From NCBI GenBank assembly GCA_963680875.1, contig OY804585.1, forward strand, positions 48,965,085 to 49,029,084: a stretch of DNA of 64,000 bases, read 5' to 3'. Origin of the DNA: Bathymodiolus brooksi. Taxonomy: Eukaryota > Mollusca > Bivalvia > Mytilida > Modiolidae. Of this stretch, positions 48,501 to 57,671 are shown one piece after another. Within the stretch, counting starts at the first letter, position 1, and every line of letters starts with the position of its first letter. The translations under genes were made by a program, and so were the position numbers. The notes beneath the pieces were generated by a model. The model had not been told where the DNA came from, made no database searches, and worked only from the letters and a program-made list of their open reading frames with translations.

Positions 48501-51500
48501 CTACAATTTGAAAATGAAAGGTACACAGAGTTTTTTTGTGTTGTCCTATTATGTGTCTTTGCGTTCTGCGTTTCTTGTTGTGATGTCTGTTACATTTTCC
48601 GCATAAAAAAAGATATTCGATTCGTCTTTACCTCCAGTTGTTTGTAAGAGGTCTCATGTCTTATTTACGTTATTTGTGTTTGCTTGCGCTTAGTGGTGTC
48701 CAACAAATATTGTGTTGTGGGTTTTTTTTTCGTCTTGTTGTCAGTTTCTCTAGATTGTCCATTTTTGGTTGCCCTTTCGGTATTTTCATACGTTTGTTTA
48801 TATTGAATTGTAAGTCATCGTATTGGTTTTTGTACTTTCATATATTTTAAACATTTCGTCTTTCGAAACTTTCGCTATCTCATGTATGCAATATCGTATG
48901 TGATAGTAGTGCTATTGTAACATACTAGTTATCAATCCGTACAAATTATATGTGATATAATAGTTAAATATTTCTGTCAACTTGCGCGAAACACACAATA
49001 CAATAGTAACCATACCAGTAATATAATCAGGGTCGGATTATGACCTTTCTGGGACCCCTAGGCTAAATTAATAATTGGGTCCCCTCAGACGGAGCTACAC
49101 TCTAACTCGCCCGTACCCATCTTGAATATTTTTATTCGTGAAATATTTATAGCGACATTGACATATCTTGAAGTAAACTTATTGCAAATTCTTTAAATAA
49201 ACTGACCACGAAGAGGGGCCACTTTTTTAATTGCGTTGTCAGACTCCCGGGTCTTCTTATTTTAAAGTTGAAATTTTATTTTTCAAATGAATTATTCAGT
49301 AATGTAAAATACTAAACTCATTTAAAATAAAATATATATATATTTGAAAATCCTTCAACAGGACCCCTTAAGCTTTAGGGTCCTAAGCTGGAGGGCCCTA
49401 TTTTGCAGCCTATGCTGGCCTATAGAAAAATCCGGCCCTGGGCATTAATGGTTGGCGTGTTCGTAGGTTCTAGCTTCGGCCGTGTCAAATCCAAGGCTAT
49501 GACATACGTGTGCAGCATTAAAGAGTAAGAGCTGAGCAGGATAATGTGTCCGAGTGGAGTGACGGCGACATGTCTACACACGGAAAAATGTTCCAAAAAG
49601 CTAGCACTATTAAAATCCAACTAAGCGCGTTGGCTTAGCTTAAAAAGCAGATATCATCATTATCATCATCATCATCATCATCATCTCACTTGTTCTCGTC
49701 ATAATATAGCTGAACAGTTCCTCATTTGTCGCTAATTAATAATATCTCACTCACTCTAACTTGGATGAAATACAAAATAGAGAACGAGATGTGTACAAAT
49801 ATAAGATGTCCAACTCCTGATTATATTCTCTTACTGTACCTACTTGTAGTACACTTATCACCATCTATGTATTCAGTGACAGCACATTTACATGTTTGGT
49901 TGATGCAATTAAATGGTTGTCTGCATTCGGACGATAACTGACATTTGGAGTTTGGTCCATTTTCTAGAAAACATACAATTTAAGACACCAGTGAAACATG
50001 TCTAAATCGAACCCTGAATAAACCGGAATACTGTATAAATCGAACTTTAAATAAAGTTTCATTGTCGAACATCTTTGTTAATTTAACCTGTATAAACCGA
50101 ACACCTGTCTATTCAGAACATAGAGGTTGGTCCCAAGGAGATTCTGTATACACAGGTTTCACTGTATCAATACATGTTCTGTAATTAAGAGGCACATTTT
50201 GTAAATGCATTTAGCCTATAATAGATATTAACCAGGAATAATTCAAGGTGTATGAAAACAGGGAAGCTGATTGAATATATTATGAATTTACCGAACAATA
50301 TAATTTTGAGTCATTTATATTTATATCAATTTTCGGGTTTGTGGAAAAATTTTACATTCGTGGATGCGTAAATTTGTGGATCGCCTTCTTTAGGCAGTAC
50401 ATATATCTATGGTAAGAAATATTCGCTGAATTCCTAAATTCGTGATTATATAATGTCAACGAAATACACGAAAATTAGTACACCTCGAATAATAACGAAT
50501 TCACAGATCATATTTTCCGTATGGATGATTGTCAACGTCTCTCTATCTTCTATTTCTTCTTTGTTTTAACAAAAACCATAAGATACCAGCGAAAATGGGC
50601 ATACAAATCATACATCACGTTATTGTGTATCTAAACGTAACAATGTCAAAGTATATTTCCTCCCACTTTGACGCTAATCTATGTAATTGTTTAACTAATG
50701 GATAAAACACGAGCTTAGGGTATCGTTTAATATATACTCATCAAAAAAGGGCAATAACCACATTTGTACAATAATATTACAAAAATAGTTGATATTTGAA
50801 AGTTGTTTCTTACTATTTTGGTCCTCAATAAATCCATAATCAATGTTTTTCTATATTAGTAAATTCTATTACAATAGATTTCAACTAAAAGCCATTTCTA
50901 TTAATAACAAACGTATTAAATTCTCAGATTTAATATTCACTTGGGGGTATATGTCGCGTGTTACTTTCTTGGTATTCTAAAATTGAACATTTCTAATGAA
51001 TTCCCTGTTCCCAACAAAGGAACACGTGACATTTACGGTAAATTTTACCGTCAGTGAATATTAAGTCTGAGGCATTGAAGACTAGACATTGAGCTTACAG
51101 TATACTGGTGTTGATTTTGTGCAATTTCAAAGGTGGTGTACATATAGTATCTTTGGCAAACAGTTGTAGACCAATCTTTGCTAGATTAATTTGTATAAAT
51201 TTAACACTTTTTTGACCATCAACACTACAACATGATATTTGGCAGTAGATAAGGCCTAGAGACCCATGAGTGTTCTGCAAACTGATTTTTTACAACGACA
51301 AGTGTGTGTGCAGTTTAACATTTATCATACGGTAATAAGGCGATTGTGTACACGTTACCGGCTACGAGTACCAGTGTCAAAGGGAGAAATAAAGTGCCCG
51401 ACATCAAAGAACGACATACCATAACGATCGTCAAATAAAATTGTTAGTCAAATGAAATCTGATGGCATCAGCATGTCATGTAGAACAGAGAATTCAGTGG

Positions 51501-53502
51501 TGTTTCATAGGTGCAGATTTCTACACAAACAGGAACCGACTGTATACAAGATAATCAACTGAACGTCACCCACAGCTAATCATCGCAATTGGTGTCTTCA
51601 GCTTGGCAGGTGTCATGCCAACTGGAATGTACCTCTTATTTGACCTGTACGTTTTACCAATATAGCATGGTTCTGCCACATAGAAATGTTTTGATACAGA
51701 TGAAGGAGCGGATTAAAAACTGTTGTGTAGCTGAACATAACCAATACGGTGGATATTGCCTATGACGATTTGACAGACCTCTATGTCGTCGGGAACGTAT
51801 CTGTAAATGGTGTATGATACCGTGATAAAATTATTGCCCCTGACCTCATCGTACTAGAGTCATCAATGAGTATATTCAGCAGGAAACAATTGGATGCAAG
51901 GACGAACCAGAAACGTTCGTGATCTTAGTCCGATAGAACATGCCCGAGATGTCATTCAACGTCGAATATCAAGGCGACAAAATCAATCAAGTTTCCTGTA
52001 ACTGTTGGAAACCCACAATTAAATGTGTGGACTGCTATAATCGTTTGAATTGCCGTTATTCTATATACCATACATGCGAAATTGTGAAGATACTACGATC
52101 TATATTTCTGTAACATATTTAAAACTTACTTTGTATGCAATTACTGCCGTCCCAAATTTCTTTGCCCATACATGCACATTTTTGGTGTATGCAGTGCAAC
52201 GATGTTTTACATTCTATATCCGACAAACATGTGGAGTTGACCAGTTTTCCTTTAATACAAAATATACTTTTCATTAACTATACTGTAAATGGGTGTTCTA
52301 TTCAATTTTAATAGGGAAATTTAGTAATATATTCAGGTTTATATTTGGAAAGATAGAACATTGTGGCTGAGATTTACTTTAATACCCATATACTAAAACT
52401 ATTCTGTTTCTTGGAAGCAAGCAACTGCAAAACCCTTGAAAAGATGTGTACCACAACGAAGAGATTTCTCGTCCCTTTTAGCTTTCAAACGCCTTCTTCT
52501 CTCAATCACCTTTTAAAAAAAAAAATTTTTATGCAATGTTTTCTTAATCCATGTTATAATGGTCTTTCACACATAAAACAAATAGATACGGGTGGTTTTC
52601 TTTGCAATAAATGGCAAAACTATTTAATGAGGTTTCATTAACACAATCATAGAGAATATAGGAACTATAATAAACTATAGTCATCGGATACACCATAATG
52701 AACACCTATATTGACTGATTGGTAATGGTCAGATGATACACCATAATGAACACCTATATTGACTGATTGGTAATGGTCAGATGATACACCATAATGAACA
52801 CCTATATTGACTGATTGGTAATGGTCAGATGATACACCATAATGAACACCTATATTGACTGATTGGTAATGGTCAGATGATACACCATAATGAACACCTA
52901 TATTGACTGATTGGTTAATAGTCAGCTGATACACCGCAATGGACACCTATATCGATTGATTGGTAATGGTCAGATGATACACCACAATGAACACCTATAT
53001 TTACTGATTGGTTAATAGTCCGCTGATACACCACAATGAACACCTATATTGACGGACTGGTTAATAGTCAGCTGATACACCGCAATGAACACCTATATTG
53101 ACTGATTGGTTACTAGTCAGCTGATACACTGCAATGAACACCTATATAGACGGACTGGTTAAAAATCAGCTGATATACCCCAATAAACACCGATATTGAC
53201 TGATTAGTTAATAGTCAGCTGATACACCACAATGAACACCTATATTGACTGATTGGTTAACGTCTCCAGATCATTAGTACAACTATATTCATGACCCGGA
53301 CATGCACTTGGTGAAATGTGGCATTAGTATGAGGTTATAGTCGGCATGCTAGATTCTTACAGATGAAAGAAAGATAACTTACTTGGAGAACAAATATCTC
53401 CATTCACGTAATCTAAGTCGACACACATGCAGCGTTGGTTTACACAGTAGAAAGTTTCTTTGCATTCTATTGTTGATCCACATGAGGAATTCATACTCTT
53501 TT
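30329..53502 (-). CDS. fibrinogen-related domain protein gene, seven visible exons (5' end not found)
   Basis: Exons on the minus strand: 53,383-53,502; 52,130-52,249; 49,844-49,963; 45,670-45,788; 43,865-43,961; 32,179-32,343; 30,329-30,558. All junctions have AG acceptors and GT donors and the phases agree throughout. Three cysteine-rich 40-residue modules lead into a complete fibrinogen C-terminal domain (FReD) of about 200 residues. The domain shows [21 protein letters not shown], a DQDND calcium-site-like stretch and the last disulfide pair in [15 protein letters not shown]. Family members (ficolins, FREPs) are secreted lectins that bind microbial or cell-surface ligands. An innate-immune or adhesive role is inferred. 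No signal-peptide exon was found, so the gene probably extends upstream or is truncated by transposons. Confidence 0.88.
30623..30955. other. no gene recognised
   Basis: Downstream flank of the FReD gene. A short + strand ORF (30,671-30,901) is hydrophobic but matches nothing I know. Confidence 0.4.
30956..31062 (-). repeat. SINE family B, truncated copy in minus orientation
   Basis: Starts GGTGTTTAATGCCACTTTCA (complement of the family tail) and includes GGAAACTGGAGTACCCAGAG. The tRNA-like head is missing. Confidence 0.65.
31063..31834. other. intronic spacer with short dispersed-repeat piece
   Basis: A T-rich piece at about 31,300-31,440 (TAGATTGTTGTTTGTCCATT) resembles 54,372-54,490, so it is part of a dispersed repeat. 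Nothing else is recognised. Confidence 0.45.
31835..32055 (+). repeat. SINE family B, copy 3
   Basis: GAGGGGCCGTCGTAGTCGTG head, GTTGTGAGTTCGAATCCCG (clean B-box), and the GTTGAAAGTGACGTTAAACA tail. It lies in the intron between FReD exons 6 and 7. Confidence 0.8.
32179..32343 (-). CDS. FReD gene exon 6
   Basis: 165 bp, phase 1 at both ends; acceptor TTTCAG, donor GTAAGT. Encodes [20 protein letters not shown] and [20 protein letters not shown], the middle of the fibrinogen domain. Confidence 0.92.
32344..32749. other. intronic spacer
   Basis: No feature recognised. Confidence 0.4.
32750..33286 (+). pseudogene. Mutator-like transposase N-terminal fragment
   Basis: 178-residue ORF. The segment [20 protein letters not shown] followed by a C-x2-C pair, PLNLMN and [10 protein letters not shown] resembles the N-terminal zinc-binding region of the Mutator-like transposase-domain proteins scattered in mollusc genomes. 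The sequence after about residue 132 loses the expected cysteines, so the fragment is truncated or degraded. It lies in intron 5 of the FReD gene on the opposite strand. Confidence 0.5.
33287..33860. other. intronic spacer
   Basis: No gene or repeat recognised. Confidence 0.4.
33861..34060. repeat. palindromic hairpin with nested sub-hairpin
   Basis: Long arms pair GGCCTTCATGAGAAGTTAAT at the left with the complementary right arm ending ATTAACTTCTCATGAAGG at 34,045. The inner part has a second, partly duplicated copy of the GGGTTATTTTCCC motif. Confidence 0.85.
34061..34537. other. intronic spacer
   Basis: Two near copies of a TAACTAGTTA.TGGTTCGACGT segment occur at 34,085-34,138. Nothing else is seen. 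Confidence 0.45.
34538..34656. repeat. 119-bp palindromic hairpin
   Basis: Arms ACAATAATATTGTGTTGTC and its complement at the other end, and an inner near-perfect pair around GAAATATGTCCCAAGGTTAG. MITE-like. Confidence 0.85.
34935..35095 (+). repeat. SINE family B, truncated copy
   Basis: Starts inside the body (CTCGATACAACATTATGTGA) and retains GGTTTCCTCCACCAATAAAA and a diverged AGTTAAACACCA tail. Confidence 0.7.
35380..42512. repeat. 46-bp minisatellite, about 155 units (7.1 kb), intronic
   Basis: The unit is 46 bp: ACCTCCAGTTGTTTGTAGGA followed by GGACCCATGTCTTATCTATGTTATTT. Most units are identical. Variants include ACATCC for ACCTCC, TTTTTTA for TTATTTA, and two 47-bp units with an extra T (near 40,083 and 41,602). 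The array lies in intron 5 of the FReD gene. Short ORFs of 64 residues within it are artefacts. Confidence 0.97.
42513..42775. repeat. 3' flank of the dispersed repeat that hosts the 46-bp array
   Basis: Sequence such as TTATTTGTGTTTCCTTGAGC, TTAGTGGTGTG and TTTCTCTGAATAGTCCATTT matches the region 48,660-48,790. The minisatellite therefore sits inside one copy of a dispersed repeat. Confidence 0.7.
42776..42883. repeat. palindromic hairpin
   Basis: Arms of about 35 bp (GGAGAATGTCCGAGTAACTC at the left, complement at the right) with a GC-rich inner stem around GAGGCCCCGAAGGGGCTGAG. A short related stem ACTCTCCATT...AATGGAGAGT lies at 43,045-43,073. Confidence 0.85.
42884..43864. other. intronic spacer
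   Basis: Contains the small stem noted at 43,045 and a spaced inverted pair TATAACCTGGTTTG/CAAACCAGGTTATA (about 43,738 and 43,808). No gene is recognised. Confidence 0.45.
43865..43961 (-). CDS. FReD gene exon 5
   Basis: 97 bp, from phase 0 to phase 1; acceptor TTTGTAG, donor GTAACT. Encodes [20 protein letters not shown] and [13 protein letters not shown], the conserved N-terminal core of fibrinogen domains. Confidence 0.93.
43962..45194. other. intronic spacer
   Basis: An imperfect inverted pair spans about 43,990-44,096. A TGACGTCATAGTGTGACGTCA stretch lies near 44,115. No gene recognised. Confidence 0.4.
45195..45460 (+). repeat. SINE family A copy
   Basis: Diverged tRNA-like head (TGGTGTGTTCGTCTCAAGTG), B-box-like GATCGTGGGTCCCGGTCC, body AATGTGTTCGAGTGGAGCAA, and a tail with CATCGTCATCATCTCA. 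Confidence 0.7.
45670..45788 (-). CDS. FReD gene exon 4
   Basis: 119 bp, from phase 1 to phase 0; acceptor ACATTTTAG, donor GTTTGT. Encodes the start of the fibrinogen domain: [30 protein letters not shown]. The usual GGGW before the next exon is replaced by NKKW. Confidence 0.9.
45789..46487. other. intronic spacer
   Basis: Weak inverted similarity between about 45,930-46,010 (GAACCCGTATCCC) and 46,235-46,320 suggests an old hairpin element. No gene recognised. Confidence 0.4.
46488..46580. repeat. 93-bp palindromic hairpin
   Basis: Arms CACAGTGTACAATTGTCCTA and complement, with a short loop around TCAATAAAATTCA. Confidence 0.88.
46880..48330. repeat. 39-bp minisatellite, about 37 units, intronic
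   Basis: Unit AAGATTAGAATAACCTTCAT followed by CAAGTACGCTCATAGTCAA. Since 39 is divisible by 3, a 487-residue minus-strand open frame with a 13-residue period ([13 protein letters not shown]) runs through it. It lies between FReD exons 3 and 4 and has no splice signals tied to it, so I treat it as a repeat, not a gene. A CCTCTATC variant recurs at 47,166, 47,400, 47,751 and 47,946. Confidence 0.95.
48515..48850 (+). repeat. dispersed repeat containing a single 46-bp unit
   Basis: Contains TTTACCTCCAGTTGTTTGTA, AGAGGTCTCATGTCTTATTT and ACGTTATTTGTGTTTGCTTG, exactly the flank-unit-flank order seen around the 7.1-kb array. Here there is one diverged unit only. Confidence 0.8.
49026..49440. mobile_element. 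415-bp hAT-type MITE
   Basis: Left end CAGGGTCGGATTATGACC and right end GAAAAATCCGGCCCTG form inverted termini of the CAGGG(T/C)CGGATT type seen in hAT elements. There is no coding capacity. A clear 8-bp duplication is not visible. Confidence 0.6.
49441..49680 (+). repeat. SINE family A copy
   Basis: Head ATTAATGGTTGGCGTGTTCG, body AATGTGTCCGAGTGGAGTGA, and a long TCA-repeat tail (49,660-49,685). It directly abuts the hAT-type MITE. Confidence 0.75.
49844..49963 (-). CDS. FReD gene exon 3: cysteine-rich module
   Basis: Exactly 120 bp, phase 1-1; acceptor TTTTCTAG, donor GTAGGT. Encodes [19 protein letters not shown] then INQTCKC and DGDKC. The cysteine spacing matches the other two modules; it is EGF- or EB-like but not a textbook match. 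Confidence 0.88.
49964..51439. other. intronic spacer with a spaced inverted repeat
   Basis: CTCAGATTTAATATTCAC (50,923) and GTGAATATTAAGTCTGAG (51,054) form an inverted pair 148 bp across. TACTCATCAAAAAAGGGCAA at 50,733 resembles Tc1-type ends and may belong to the relic downstream. Confidence 0.5.
51440..51995 (+). pseudogene. Tc1/mariner transposase relic
   Basis: Scattered frames match Tc1-like transposase: [16 protein letters not shown], then [14 protein letters not shown] and [11 protein letters not shown] separated by a TGA, then [17 protein letters not shown], which carries the third catalytic residue region. There are many stops and frame changes, so this is an old dead copy. It lies in intron 2 of the FReD gene. 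Confidence 0.6.
52130..52249 (-). CDS. FReD gene exon 2: cysteine-rich module
   Basis: Exactly 120 bp, phase 1-1; donor GTAAGT, acceptor TATTAAAG. Encodes [16 protein letters not shown], then IHQKCACM and DGSNC. Confidence 0.88.
52250..52679. other. intronic spacer
   Basis: No gene or clear repeat. Confidence 0.4.
52680..53262. repeat. 48-bp minisatellite, about 12 units, intronic
   Basis: Unit TGATACACCATAATGAACAC followed by CTATATTGACTGATTGGTAATGGTCAGA. The first five units are nearly identical; those after 52,915 are more diverged (GGTTAATAGTCAGC variants). It lies between FReD exons 1 and 2. The ORF over it is an artefact of the 16-codon period. Confidence 0.93.
53383..53502 (-). CDS. 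FReD gene exon 1 (first visible): cysteine-rich module
   Basis: Exactly 120 bp, phase 1-1; acceptor ATACTAG, donor GTAAGT. Encodes [16 protein letters not shown], then VNQRCMCV and NGDIC. The phase shows that at least one more exon lies upstream, but none is recognised before the transposon block at 54 kb. Confidence 0.87.
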
Positions 53503-53744
53503 CTAGTATAGATATGATAAATAAAGTATTATGAAATATTAACATTATTTTTCTCAACTGCTAATTTCATTCTATTTAATAATAGTATATCAGTTTAAAT
53601 CTGCAGTGCACAATGGATGAAATAGTTTACCAATCATTTCAGAAGTAAATGAATGATTGTTGTTTAACGACAACTCTGCAGTTCTTCAGCTATATCATGG
53701 CGAGAGAACAAGTTAATTTTCAATGAGATGATGATGGGGTTCGC

Positions 53745-54010
53745 TTTGTACTAGACACGCTTAGTTGGATTTTTAGAGAGCTAGCTCAATGAAACAACAG
53801 TCTGTGGATAGAAATGTCGTCCCCACTTGGACATATTATCTTAATTTCAATCCAACCAGTCGTTCTTCTTTCTCCTTAGAAATGCATGCTTAGTGGAGAA
53901 GCAACAAATACTAATTTTATAGACTTAGGTTAGACCCGATCGAAGCTGGAACCCACGACCTACCATACTCGAGGCGAGCATGCTAACTATTACACCACCA
54001 ATGTGGTTCG
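53745..54010 (-). repeat. SINE family A copy, minus orientation
   Basis: In reverse complement it reads a head GTGGTGTAATAGTTAGCATG, CTCGCCTCGAG, and a GTCGTGGGTTCCAGC box, then the family body. The head extends to a GAACCACATTGGT stretch, which shows what precedes the insertion site used by the Polinton-like element. Confidence 0.8.
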
Positions 54011-54164
54011 TTTCAGAAGTGCAACATGTACCTACCAACATAAAAGGCATGGTACTAGTTGTTACTATGCATGACTACCAACAATGGACTTTTAGTGATG
54101 TCCAAAGCTTTAATTTGATGTCAGAATGATTATTTGTTATTGTAGCTTAGTCGCAGCCACATAA

Positions 54165-54490
54165 TATTTTAAGAGACCATCGTGGTCGTGATCGCATGAT
54201 AATTGGAGTCACAAATTGTGAGTTCGGACTCCGCTCAGACGAGGTGTCCTCGATACCACATTATGTGATAAAGCTTGTCAGTGGCTTGCGGCATATCGGT
54301 AGTTTTCTCCGGGTATTCCGGTTTGCTCCACCAATAAAATTGACCGCCACGATATAACTGAAATATAGTTTTATGTGCATGTTTTGTAGATCGTTGTTTG
54401 TCCTTTTGTACTTTTTCTCTTGGCCATTGTGTGGTCTGGTCTTCTTCGATATACGGATTCTGATTACCCATTTGGTATCTTTAAACTATT
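54165..54490 (+). repeat. SINE family B copy joined to a dispersed T-rich repeat
   Basis: SINE body (GAGTTCGGACTCCGCTCAGA, TTGACCGCCACGATATAACT) up to 54,365, then a T-rich piece (GATCGTTGTTTGTCCTTTTG) like that near 31,300. Confidence 0.65.
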
Positions 54491-54519
54491 CTTCATAGTG
54501 ACGAAACTATCTGAATAAA

Positions 54520-54985
54520 AGTGCGAGCTAGAGGTCAAACCTTCCTTTTGTGTAACATTCATCGACCTGAATGGACGGACAATGAATACTGAACACGATT
54601 AATTCATGCAATAGGAATGGGTTACCAGGTAAACAATAACATTGTGATTTTGGGTGATTTGAATTCCGACTTATTTATAGCTAATAATAATAAATTAACA
54701 GAAACTATGATGTTGTTTAACTTAGTCAATATTATTAGTAAACCCACAAGAATTACAGGGCATAGTAATACTTTACTTGATCCTATTATTAAAATGATAC
54801 TGTGAACTATATCTATTCTGATGTTTTAAAAATACCATCAGAAATTATTTTTTACAATGTCCAAAGAGTGCTGCTGGTTCATTCAAACGGGAAGTCTGGC
54901 TATACGATAAAGTTGATAAACAAAAATTTATTGAAAAACTAGAAATAGTTGACTGGAGAACCGTCCTCTGCCAATTTGAGGATGT
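54520..54985 (+). pseudogene. non-LTR retrotransposon, 5' fragment (endonuclease part)
   Basis: Contains NIVILGDLNSDLF and TGHSNTLLDPI, the end of an APE-type endonuclease domain, followed by degraded linker sequence. It is cut at 54,985 by the tyrosine-recombinase element and resumes at 61,330 in the same frame. Confidence 0.75.
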
Positions 54986-55241
54986 GGGTTATTTATATAA
55001 GTTTACTTAAATAAATTGGTTTTATACACACAAAGCGCTCTATCAAACCGTAGGGCGCCTCTTGTATGAAATAGATGCAACGTAATAGGTTTACTTAGAT
55101 GAATTGGTTTTATACACACAAAGCACTCTATCAAACCTTAGGGCGCCTCATGTATGAAATAGATGCAGCGTAAGCACGTGATTATGTGTCATTATATTTT
55201 GCTATGGAAGTCGCCATGTTGATACATTTGCATCAGACTAA
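54986..55241 (+). repeat. split direct repeat A1
   Basis: Starts GGGTTATTTATATAAGTTTA. Contains two internal near copies (about 86 bp) around TTTTATACACACAAAGC and GGGCGCCTC. Matches A2 almost perfectly (one visible change, CTCATG/CTCGTG). Confidence 0.9.
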
Positions 55242-55331
55242 ATTTCGTATCAATTAAAAATTAATTCTATTCTAGTGATTAACACCTTCTACATAATTTA
55301 AGTAAATTGGATTATGCATCTATCTATCTCA

Positions 55332-56406
<1,075 letters not shown>

Positions 56407-56436
56407 GAAATTCCCCTTCAAAAGGCCCCACAAAGC

Positions 56437-56685
56437 ATGGCAAATATTCGGTCAGTGGGAGAGAAAAACAAAGATAGATATGGTAGAAACATCATTCAAG
56501 TAGAAGGTCATGATTTATGTAACAATTTTAATTACGAAACGTGTAAATGGAAAGACTGTAAATTTAGTCACGCCTGTCTCAAGTGCAAGGGCAAAGGTCA
56601 TGGATTTAAGACATGTGAGAAAACTAATTTTAGCAAACAAAATCAAAATAAAACATCTGGCGTGCAGAAAGCTGCCGACAGGTGA
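56437..56685 (+). CDS. second zinc-finger part of Gag, same frame
   Basis: 82 residues in frame with the preceding Gag. Has RYGRNIIQVEGHDLCNNFN, a C-x7-C-x4-C-x3-H cluster and a second CX2CX4HX4C knuckle (CLKCKGKGHGFKTC). These motifs normally follow the first knuckle in DIRS/Ngaro Gag, so this is the C-terminal part separated by a stop. It ends at TGA 56,683-56,685; the frame then continues into RT. Confidence 0.7.
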   Translation: MANIRSVGEKNKDRYGRNIIQVEGHDLCNNFNYETCKWKDCKFSHACLKCKGKGHGFKTCEKTNFSKQNQNKTSGVQKAADR

Positions 56686-56814
56686 CTCACCGCGAACGAC
56701 AATGTATCAGCATCTCAAATTAACGTTGATAATTTAGCTGCAGAATTATTAAAACATCCCGACAGACATTTTGTACAATATTTATTAGATGGAATCAAAA
56801 ACGGTTTTGATACT

Positions 56815-57603
56815 ATGGTATCAAAGACAAATTTACCAACAGTTGAATGTAAAAATCTCCAATCAGCTTTTCGTAATCCAGACATTGTTGATAATTTAAT
56901 TAAACAAGAGGTGGAGAAAGGCTATCTCAAAGGGGCGTTTGAGAAGCCCCCTTTTGATATGTATCGTGTAAGCCCGATAGGTATAGTTGAAGGTAAATAT
57001 TCAGGAAAAAAGAGATTAATAGTCGATTTATCGTCTCCTCATGACGGTGAAGAGCATTCAAGCATTAACAATTTAATTGATAAAGAACAATGTTCGCTAT
57101 CCTACGTTAGGATAGATGATGCGATCAGCGCTATAAAAGATTTCGGGCGTTTTTCAATATTAAACAAGGTGGACATCTCAGACGCATTTAAGCAGTTAGG
57201 GATCAGAAAGGATCAGCACCATTTGAACTGTATCAAATGGAGAAAGTTATATGACTATTATGTACGTCTTTGTTTTGGTTCACGCTCATCACCTAAAATT
57301 TTTGACAATTTGTCAGAAGCTATATGTTGGATAGCCAAGAATAACTACAATATTCCTGTAATACTACATTTACTTGATGATTTTTTGACAATTCAAACTG
57401 CTGATACGTCAGGAGACAGAACTATGGCTATTCTTACCATGATTTTCAAAAAACTGAATATACCGCTATCTACAAAGAAGACCGTGGGCCCAGATACAAC
57501 TTTAGAGTATTTAGGAGTTATATTAGACACTGCTAATATGGAAGCTAGGCTTCCTCAAAATAAAGTCGACCGAATTATTTCGTTCATTGGTACATATTTT
57601 TAG
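56815..57603 (+). CDS. reverse transcriptase of the YR retrotransposon (no RNase H)
   Basis: 262 residues. RT blocks: GKKRLIVDLSSPHD, FSILNKVDISDAFKQLGI (catalytic D), LCFGSRSSPKIFDNLSEAI, ILHLLDDFL (catalytic DD with L for the usual Y) and TLEYLGVILDT. The ORF ends with TAG at 57,601-57,603, soon after the thumb start. The RNase H domain usual in this superfamily is absent, and only about 70 bases separate it from the recombinase. The same frame is open upstream from 56,686, so the true N-terminus may precede the listed ATG. Confidence 0.85.
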   Translation: MVSKTNLPTVECKNLQSAFRNPDIVDNLIKQEVEKGYLKGAFEKPPFDMYRVSPIGIVEGKYSGKKRLIVDLSSPHDGEEHSSINNLIDKEQCSLSYVRIDDAISAIKDFGRFSILNKVDISDAFKQLGIRKDQHHLNCIKWRKLYDYYVRLCFGSRSSPKIFDNLSEAICWIAKNNYNIPVILHLLDDFLTIQTADTSGDRTMAILTMIFKKLNIPLSTKKTVGPDTTLEYLGVILDTANMEARLPQNKVDRIISFIGTYF

Positions 57604-57671
57604 ACGTTCCGGAAAGTAGCACCGGAAGCAGATGTCCAAGCGACAACCTGTCCTCACTACTCACTCATAAT

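Noticed and set aside
54971..55241. Simple LTR retrotransposon
   Set aside because: The repeats have the split A1-B1-A2-B2 order, the element has a tyrosine recombinase rather than a DDE integrase, and no target duplication is seen.
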